A stretch of DNA of 64,000 nucleotides, taken from positions 124,001-188,000 of the forward strand of contig NZ_FXTP01000002.1 of NCBI RefSeq assembly GCF_900182705.1. The letters are read 5' to 3'. Every line of letters starts with the position of its first letter. Within the stretch, counting starts at the first letter, position 1. The notes below the pieces were generated by a model. The model saw only the letters and a list, made by a program, of their open reading frames with translations, made no database searches and had not been told where the DNA came from. Positions 19,101 to 25,391 of this stretch are shown piece after piece. Position numbers and translations under genes: made by a program. The DNA comes from Gracilimonas mengyeensis. Its GTDB lineage: Bacteria > Bacteroidota > Rhodothermia > Balneolales > Balneolaceae.

Positions 19101-19657
19101 ACAGGCGTAGCAGCGAATCACTCCGGAATTATACCAACCGGTTATTCCTGAGTAGCCGGTACGACTTAACGGGAAGATTACGTTTACTGCTAAATTCAGA
19201 AACATCTATAAATAGCAGCAAGAGCAGCAGGCTTCAAAACAGGAATTTTGATATACAATCCATGAGTGTGGAGCCAGGCATTGATGCCACAGTGAATCGT
19301 TCATGGAGTGCCGCACTAAATGTAGCTTATCTAAACAAAGAAGACCGCTACCCAAATCAGCCGGTAACGGCCAACATGATTAAAGTTGCTACCACGCACC
19401 GGGCCTGGCTCTGGAGAAAAGTACAGGCTAACCTTCGGCTTGAGTTAAGGAATACGGTTATTGACGGGAGTTCGTCCACCTATGGCAACTACGAGCTGAC
19501 GGAAGGCACAGGTGAAGGAACAAATCTGATATGGTCGGTTGGCAGTACATATCAGACTAACAGTTTGATTCGCTTTAGTTTTAATTACGACGGGAGAACG
19601 GTAAAAAATATGCCCGCTATCCATACTATTAAATTAGTTATGAGCGCAACCTTCTGA
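16160..19657 (+). CDS. Giant outer-membrane or surface protein, unknown function
   Basis: An about 1165-residue protein. The only start before the signal-like segment ([23 protein letters not shown]) is a TTG at 16160, so the start is uncertain. Residues 150-400 hold strands plus a conserved block ([33 protein letters not shown]...[32 protein letters not shown]) that I recall from uncharacterised Bacteroidota cell-surface proteins. The remainder alternates polar and aromatic strands like a large barrel and ends IKLVMSATF, a typical barrel C-terminus. A DxNDDGxxQxxEF stretch ([20 protein letters not shown]) could bind calcium. It may be a translocon or adhesin; nothing decides. Confidence 0.75.
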   Translation: [1165 protein letters not shown]

Positions 19658-19825
19658 TAAAAGTCGTTATAAAAAAATAACTTAGTTATTGTACCAGTTA
19701 AGTGGGTAACATTACGTAAAAATGCAATTTTAGATGGGATGTGACTTTGACATTTAGTGTAAAATGAACTATTCTTTCGCTTCATTAATCTTAGCCTTTA
19801 ACATTTAAACATTAGTGGAGTAGAC

Positions 19826-20554
19826 ATGATATCGTCGATTGCTCTTTTTCTTTTACAAGCCCCTGCTGACGAAGGGTTTTTCAATGTAGTTGTCGCAAAA
19901 TTTAACGAGGGTAACGAAGGTGGATGGATGTGGCCGGTATTGGTTACATTGATTCTTGGTCTTGCCATATTCCTGGAAAGGATTATTACCTTGAACCTCG
20001 CCGACATCAACACTCGCAAATTTATCGTTAATGTGCAGGAAGCACTTCAAGAAGGTGGCGTTGATGCTGCTGAAGAGCTTTGTGCCAAAACCCGTGGTCC
20101 GGTTGCTTCCGTATTTCAAGCTGGTTTGATGCGTTCTCACGAAGGTATCGAAGCTGCTGAAAAAGCAATTTCAGCTTACGGATCAATTGAAATGAGTTTC
20201 CTGGAGAGAGGGCTTGTTTGGTTGTCACTATTTATCGCCATTGCACCACTCTTTGGATTCCTTGGTACGGTAGTAGGTATGATCGAGGCTTTTGATGATA
20301 TTGAAGCTGCGGCTGATATTTCACCAAGTATTGTAGCCGGTGGTATTAAAACTGCTCTCTTGACAACCGCCGGAGGTTTGATAGCGGGTATTATTCTGCA
20401 GATTGGATACAACTACTGTGTATCTAAAATTGACCGCCTGATTGCCGAAATGGAAGAAAGTTCTATTACGCTGATTGACTCTATTATCCTTCTTCAGGAA
20501 GGTAAGCCCATTGTGCCTAACGCTGGGCCTGAAGCCGATTCAGAAGACGCTTAA
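19826..20554 (+). CDS. exbB: ExbB/TolQ/MotA proton-channel protein
   Basis: A 242-residue inner-membrane protein that with ExbD converts proton motive force into TonB-dependent transport. Three membrane segments lie at about 34-52, 136-157 and 171-195. The conserved LFGFLGTVVGMIEAF and GGIKTALLTTAGGLIAGI motifs of TM2 and TM3 are intact, and there is a cytoplasmic loop with GPVASVFQAGL. The first gene of a four-gene unit, it is followed after 35 bases by a small membrane protein and then two ExbD. The TonB receptors at 25392 and 51212 are likely clients; tonB itself is not in the window. Confidence 0.94.
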   Translation: MISSIALFLLQAPADEGFFNVVVAKFNEGNEGGWMWPVLVTLILGLAIFLERIITLNLADINTRKFIVNVQEALQEGGVDAAEELCAKTRGPVASVFQAGLMRSHEGIEAAEKAISAYGSIEMSFLERGLVWLSLFIAIAPLFGFLGTVVGMIEAFDDIEAAADISPSIVAGGIKTALLTTAGGLIAGIILQIGYNYCVSKIDRLIAEMEESSITLIDSIILLQEGKPIVPNAGPEADSEDA

Positions 20555-20589
20555 TAAATCATAATCCCAACAATAAATAGGATCATAAA

Positions 20590-20856
20590 ATGGTTGCAAT
20601 AAGTGTCGGACTTGCTTTTGGGTTGCTCGCTTTAGGTGTCCTCACCATGTTTGGTGCTGGTATCCGAAGCCTGGCCCTTGGCAAACAAGATTTTAAACGC
20701 ATTGGTATGATGGCTGTTCCATTTGTAGTATTTGGAATTTCCTATGGGGTATTTGGCGAATTCGCCAAGTCAGCAATTTTTACTGCTGCCCTGATGATGG
20801 CTGCCATGATACTGTCGATAGCTTTTACAGGCTTACGTGGAACTTTTAAGTTTTAG
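20590..20856 (+). CDS. Small three-TM protein within the exb operon
   Basis: An 88-residue hydrophobic protein (MVAISVGLAFGLLALGVLTMFGAGIRSL...). Membrane segments are at about 5-22, 38-55 and 61-81, with a short basic loop GKQDFKRIG. There is no recognised family. Its position between exbB and exbD, with gaps of 35 and 15 bases, implies an accessory subunit of the proton channel. Genes of this size at this place are, as I recall, common in Bacteroidota. It was kept as real because of operon spacing and uniform membrane composition. Confidence 0.8.
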   Translation: MVAISVGLAFGLLALGVLTMFGAGIRSLALGKQDFKRIGMMAVPFVVFGISYGVFGEFAKSAIFTAALMMAAMILSIAFTGLRGTFKF

Positions 20857-20871
20857 TAGTAGGACAACGAT

Positions 20872-21417
20872 ATGTTAATCAAGAAACGCAAAAGGGAGGA
20901 TGCCGATATCAATGGGTCATCTATGGCCGATATCGCCTTTCTGTTGCTGATCTTCTTCCTGGTTACCACCACGATTAACGTGGATACTGGTATCGGGCTG
21001 GTGCTGCCACCCCCGCTTGAGGAAGATCAGGAGCCACCTCCGATTAAAGAACGAAACCTGATGAACATTCTGGTGAATGCTCAGGGACGTATCCTGATGG
21101 ATGAAGAACCTTATCAACTTGATGAGGTGAAGCCCCGTCTTATAGAGTTCATTAAGAACCCTAATAATGAAGCTGACCTGGCAGAAAACCCTGAACTCGC
21201 GATTGTATCTATCAAAACACAGCGAGCTACTCCTTACCGCATCTACGTTGATATGTTGGATGAGGTAATGGGAGCCTACAAGGATCTCAGGGATGAGGCC
21301 TCGCGGACTAATTACGGTGTTCCTTATGGTGCACTTCGTGAAGAAAGCCCGCAACAGCAGCAGGTTAAGGATATGTACCCTAAGAAAATCTCAATCGCAG
21401 AACCAGACGAGAGTTAA
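20872..21417 (+). CDS. exbD: ExbD/TolR family protein (first copy)
   Basis: A 181-residue protein with a single N-terminal membrane segment (about 20-36: MADIAFLLLIFFLVTTTI) containing the proton-carrying Asp20, and a periplasmic domain. It is longer than usual ExbD (about 140), with extra periplasmic sequence after residue 80 and a Gln-rich patch near 160 (ESPQQQQV). It is cotranscribed, ending two bases before the second exbD. Two unlike ExbD copies suggest a hetero-oligomeric channel or separate partners. Confidence 0.93.
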   Translation: MLIKKRKREDADINGSSMADIAFLLLIFFLVTTTINVDTGIGLVLPPPLEEDQEPPPIKERNLMNILVNAQGRILMDEEPYQLDEVKPRLIEFIKNPNNEADLAENPELAIVSIKTQRATPYRIYVDMLDEVMGAYKDLRDEASRTNYGVPYGALREESPQQQQVKDMYPKKISIAEPDES

Positions 21418-21419
21418 TC

Positions 21420-21869
21420 ATGGCACATTTTAAGAAAAAACAAGCCGGTAGTAAGCAGGAGATCCCTACTTCTGCCATGCCCGATGTGGTTTTCATGTTG
21501 CTGTTCTTCTTTATGGTAACTACCGTATTGAGAGAAGTAACACTGAAAGTTCGTGTAAATCTTACAGACGCCGAGAATATTGAGAAGATTGAACAGAAGC
21601 GTCTCTTGTCCTATGTATACATAGGCCCTGAGCGACTTCCGGGTAATCGTCTCGGCGAAGATAAGGTGCAAATTGATGATGCCATTGTCGAAGACATTGG
21701 AGGAATCAGAACACTGATGTACGACAAACTCCGCGAACAACCCAAATTGATTGTATCACTTCGGGTTGATGAGTCTTCCGAATTCGGTCTTTTAACCGAT
21801 GTACAGGAAGAACTAAAAAAGGCTAGTACTTTTAGGATTAATTACTCTACCCGGCGAGAGGTCAATTAA
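21420..21869 (+). CDS. exbD: ExbD/TolR family protein (second copy)
   Basis: A 149-residue protein with an N-terminal membrane segment SAMPDVVFMLLFFFMVTTVL carrying Asp22, preceded by a Lys-rich cytoplasmic start (MAHFKKKQAGSKQEIP). The periplasmic domain ends FGLLTDVQEELKKASTFRINYSTR, typical of the family. It starts two bases after the first exbD stop, and the operon terminator follows 17 bases downstream. Confidence 0.93.
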   Translation: MAHFKKKQAGSKQEIPTSAMPDVVFMLLFFFMVTTVLREVTLKVRVNLTDAENIEKIEQKRLLSYVYIGPERLPGNRLGEDKVQIDDAIVEDIGGIRTLMYDKLREQPKLIVSLRVDESSEFGLLTDVQEELKKASTFRINYSTRREVN

Positions 21870-21886
21870 TTTATATCATTATTCAT

Positions 21887-21923
21887 AAAGGCAACTGTGC
21901 GAAAAGCGCAGCTGCCTTTTTTT
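21887..21923 (+). terminator. Intrinsic terminator of exb operon
   Basis: AAAGGCAACTGTGC pairs with GCGCAGCTGCCTTT (two G-U or mismatched pairs) around GAAAA, followed by seven T. thiL starts 14 bases later. Confidence 0.85.
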
Positions 21924-21937
21924 ATTTATAAAAACCT

Positions 21938-22978
21938 ATGGCTGATCCATCTAACGAATTTCAAACAATACAGAGCATTGGCAGTAAAGCCCTGCTCAAG
22001 CAGATCACCAATTTTGATGCGTACAAGAGAGAGGAGGTTGTTACTTCGGTAGGCGACGATGCCGCTGTAGTATCTGACGATGGCGACAGCCTTACCCTGC
22101 TTAGCAGCGATACTTATGTAGAGGGCGTAGACTTTGACCTGACTTACACTCCATTCCATCATCTTGGGTACAAAGTAGTGGCGGCTGCCATTAGTGACAT
22201 TTATGCGATGAATGGAGAACCGCACGGCATGCTAATCAATATGGCTGTGCCAAACAGGATTTCTGTTCAGATGATTAAAGAAATTTACCGGGGTATTTAT
22301 GCCGCTGGTGAAAATCATAAAACAGAAGTGATAGGCGGGGATCTCAAAGCCAACCACTCAAACCTGGTTATAACAGTCAGTGTGTATGGCAAGGCTGAGA
22401 AAAAACGAATTACGTATCGCAGTGGTGCTAATGAAGGGGATGCAATCTGCATATCCGGAGATGTAGGTGGTGCCTTGGCGGGTCTTCGAATATTGATGCG
22501 CGAGAAAAAATATTGGGAAGAGCATGGCGGTGACGAACAAATACAACCCGAACTGGGCGACTACGAGTTTGTGGTGAAAAGCCAGCTCGTTCCTGAAGCA
22601 AGAAGAGACCTGATTGAAACTCTCAAGACGCATGACATCATTCCTACTTCTATGATTGATGTGACCAAAGGCCTGGTGAATGAGATTAGTGAATTGTCAG
22701 AAGCTTCCGGTTTGGGAGCTTATATCTACCAAGCAGCCTTACCTATTGCCATAGAAACCCGTCATGTTGCGGATGAAATGGAGGAAGATGTGGATCGGTA
22801 CGCGCTATTTGGCGGTGAAGACCTTGAAATAATGTTTACGCTTCCCGAAAAAGAGGTCGAAGAATTTGTAAACCACTTCAATGATTTTGTTGTAATTGGG
22901 CGTATGGTGCCCCAGGAAGAGGGCATGCAGATGCAAACAGCAGAAGGTGCTGTTGTTTCTTTTGATGAATTGTCATAA
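21938..22978 (+). CDS. thiL: Thiamine-monophosphate kinase
   Basis: A 346-residue kinase that phosphorylates thiamine monophosphate to thiamine diphosphate with ATP. It has the PurM/ThiL fold, with SVGDDAAVV, LLSSDTYVEGVDFDLTYTPFHHLGYKVVAAAISDIYAMNGEPHG, VIGGDLKA and a C-terminal FGGEDLEIMFTL, all ThiL hallmarks including the metal-binding Asp clusters. No TPP riboswitch is seen before it. It is separated from the exb genes by a terminator, so it probably has its own promoter within or before the terminator region. No other thiamine gene is nearby. Confidence 0.95.
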   Translation: MADPSNEFQTIQSIGSKALLKQITNFDAYKREEVVTSVGDDAAVVSDDGDSLTLLSSDTYVEGVDFDLTYTPFHHLGYKVVAAAISDIYAMNGEPHGMLINMAVPNRISVQMIKEIYRGIYAAGENHKTEVIGGDLKANHSNLVITVSVYGKAEKKRITYRSGANEGDAICISGDVGGALAGLRILMREKKYWEEHGGDEQIQPELGDYEFVVKSQLVPEARRDLIETLKTHDIIPTSMIDVTKGLVNEISELSEASGLGAYIYQAALPIAIETRHVADEMEEDVDRYALFGGEDLEIMFTLPEKEVEEFVNHFNDFVVIGRMVPQEEGMQMQTAEGAVVSFDELS

Positions 22979-23066
22979 AAGGAGAAATGGCACGTTTTTT
23001 GCCAATTAACCGTTCAATGCGTAATAAGTAAGCGATCTGATTAACCCATCTAAGTTGCAGGTTCGT

Positions 23067-23074
23067 TATATTTG
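23067..23074 (+). promoter_or_regulatory. TAnnTTTG promoter element for ftsH
   Basis: TATATTTG lies 33 bases upstream of the ftsH ATG, a spacing giving a leader of about 25 bases. No good -33 element was recognised. Confidence 0.5.
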
Positions 23075-23106
23075 ATGTCTAATGTAATTTTTTAAGCTTT
23101 TATTTA

Positions 23107-25254
23107 ATGGCCCAGAACAGTCCAAAACAAAACAAACCCCTTAAACCAAAAGGAAAGAAAGGTGGTAATGCGCCTAAATTTCCTACTTGGAGTATTTTCC
23201 TGCTGTTTTTTGTATTGCTAGCAGCACAGTTTCTTTTCATGAGTACGGAACAAGGCAACCGTATCAAATACAGTGAATTCCTTGAATATGTTGAAGAGGG
23301 TTATGTTTCCGAAATAACCATTACTAACGGAGTAAATGTTACCGGAACCTATTCTGATCAGGCCATTTCAGATGGTATCATCACGCGACCAGAAGAAACG
23401 GACAGCAATATGCCTTTTGCTTCCGAAGATACGGAGCAATTCAAGAAATTTAGCACCACCATGCTGCGGGATGATGAAATCCGACCTGTTTTGGATGAAA
23501 ATGGCGTAGCGTATGATGTCCGTATTGAAGAAGACTGGTTTAGCGGAATTTTAATATGGCTGATTCCCCTGGGCATTTTGATTGTGATCTGGATTTTTAT
23601 CTTCCGAAAGATGAATCCCGGACAGCAAGTGCTGAATATTGGCAAGAACAAAGCCTCGTTGTATGATCAGCAGAAGGATACCAAGGTTACTTTCGAAGAT
23701 GTAGCCGGACTGCAAGAAGCTAAAGCCGAGGTAGAAGAAGTAGTAGAATTCCTTAAAAACCCACAGAAGTTTACCAAGCTTGGTGGTGTACTACCCAAAG
23801 GTGTATTACTGGTGGGCCCTCCCGGAACCGGTAAAACCTTGCTTGCCAAAGCTACTGCAGGTGAAGCAAGTGTGCCGTTCTTTAGCTTGAGTGGTTCTGA
23901 TTTTGTAGAGATGTTTGTAGGCGTTGGAGCAGCCCGTGTTCGCGACTTGTTTAAGCAAGCCAAAGAGCAAGCACCATGTATCGTATTTATTGATGAGATT
24001 GACTCCATTGGTCGTACCCGCGGACGCGGAATGGCTATGAGCAGTAACGACGAGCGTGAGAATACGCTGAACCAGCTCTTAAGTGAGATGGACGGATTCA
24101 ACTCCGATAAAGGCGTTATTTTGATGGCGGCGACAAACCGCCCCGATATTTTAGACTCTGCCTTGCTGCGCCCCGGCCGTTTTGATCGTCAGATCATGAT
24201 TGATAAGCCCGACCTTAATGGACGTGTGGAGATTCTGAAAGTACATACCAAGAAATTAAAGCTTGGCCAAAATATAGACTTGCGTGTATTGGCTTCCCAA
24301 ACACCTGGTTTTGCCGGAGCTGACCTTGCTAACCTCTGTAACGAGGCTGCTCTGTTGGCTGCCCGACGTGAAAAGGATAGCATCGAAATGGTGGATTTCC
24401 AGGATTCCATCGAGAAAGTAATTGCCGGCCTGGAGCGCAAGAACAAACTTATTAGCCCTGATGAGCGCAAGATTGTGGCTTATCATGAGGCAGGACACGC
24501 TATTGTAGGCTGGTTCCTTGAGTACACTGATCCGGTATTGAAAGTGAGCATTGTGCCGCGTGGCCTTGCTGCACTGGGTTATACCCTTCAGACGCCTCTC
24601 GAAGAGCGCTTCCTCATGACTACCGAAGAACTCAACGACAAGATTTGTGCGTTGCTGGGTGGGCGTGTGGCCGAGGAAATTATTTTTGGCAAGATTTCTA
24701 CCGGTGCTCAAAATGACTTGGAGCGTATAACCAAGATGGCTTTTGCCATGGTAGCTGAGTACGGGATGAGTGAGAAGCTGGGATACATTTCCCTGAAAGA
24801 TTCTCAAAGCCCTGAAAACAGCTTTGGCTTCAACAAGAAATACTCTGACGTAACCAGCCAGCAGATTGACAAAGAAGTGCGCCGTATCATTGATATGAAT
24901 CACGAGCGTACTATCGATCTCTTAAACAAGCATAAAGAAGAACTGGAGAAACTGGCTGATGCGCTTCTTGAACGCGAAGTATTGGATCACCATGCGCTGC
25001 GCGATCTGTTAGGTGACCGCCCACATGGCAAGTATCCTGATGGCATCTTTCAGAAACCTTCTGATAGTTCCCAAAACGGGGTTTCAGAAAACGGTAAGGA
25101 AGGGGATTCTGCTAACGAAGAGGAAGACTCTAAAGGCACCCCGAAAAAATCTGAAGATTCTGTGAAATCAGACGAAGAAAAAAAGTCTGATGCATCAGAG
25201 AATGGAAATGGTGCTCCTGAGAATGAAGAAGAATCATCCGAAGAAAAAAAATAA
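23107..25254 (+). CDS. ftsH: ATP-dependent zinc metalloprotease FtsH
   Basis: A 715-residue membrane-anchored AAA protease degrading membrane and regulatory proteins. TM1 is at about 29-45, a periplasmic FtsH_ext domain follows, and TM2 is at 146-166. In the AAA domain, Walker A is GPPGTGKT (237-244), Walker B is [11 protein letters not shown] (near 291-301), and the second region of homology has [21 protein letters not shown]. The peptidase domain has HEAGH (460-464) and a distal Asp in [10 protein letters not shown]. The C-terminal 60 residues are a low-complexity acidic/Ser/Lys tail (from about 655) not found in E. coli FtsH. It has its own promoter element. Confidence 0.97.
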   Translation: MAQNSPKQNKPLKPKGKKGGNAPKFPTWSIFLLFFVLLAAQFLFMSTEQGNRIKYSEFLEYVEEGYVSEITITNGVNVTGTYSDQAISDGIITRPEETDSNMPFASEDTEQFKKFSTTMLRDDEIRPVLDENGVAYDVRIEEDWFSGILIWLIPLGILIVIWIFIFRKMNPGQQVLNIGKNKASLYDQQKDTKVTFEDVAGLQEAKAEVEEVVEFLKNPQKFTKLGGVLPKGVLLVGPPGTGKTLLAKATAGEASVPFFSLSGSDFVEMFVGVGAARVRDLFKQAKEQAPCIVFIDEIDSIGRTRGRGMAMSSNDERENTLNQLLSEMDGFNSDKGVILMAATNRPDILDSALLRPGRFDRQIMIDKPDLNGRVEILKVHTKKLKLGQNIDLRVLASQTPGFAGADLANLCNEAALLAARREKDSIEMVDFQDSIEKVIAGLERKNKLISPDERKIVAYHEAGHAIVGWFLEYTDPVLKVSIVPRGLAALGYTLQTPLEERFLMTTEELNDKICALLGGRVAEEIIFGKISTGAQNDLERITKMAFAMVAEYGMSEKLGYISLKDSQSPENSFGFNKKYSDVTSQQIDKEVRRIIDMNHERTIDLLNKHKEELEKLADALLEREVLDHHALRDLLGDRPHGKYPDGIFQKPSDSSQNGVSENGKEGDSANEEEDSKGTPKKSEDSVKSDEEKKSDASENGNGAPENEEESSEEKK

Positions 25255-25373
25255 CGCCCTTGACGCGGTTGAAAAGCCCTTCTTAACAGTCGCGTAATAT
25301 GGGTTTACGGTAAATTAATGTTTGGGTAAAGAAAGCATAACCCCGCGTTAACAGTAGCGAAAAGGCTGAGGTT

Positions 25374-25381
25374 TAGTTTTG
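25374..25381 (+). promoter_or_regulatory. TAnnTTTG element at TonB receptor start
   Basis: TAGTTTTG matches the -7 consensus but ends only 10 bases before the ATG at 25392, leaving almost no leader. A start at the GTG at 25422 would leave a normal leader. Confidence 0.5.
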
Positions 25382-25391
25382 CATCACAGTA

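Noticed and set aside
21887-21937. TPP riboswitch before thiL
   Set aside because: The 50 bases are a plain terminator hairpin and lack the TPP-box sequences; there is no room for the aptamer.
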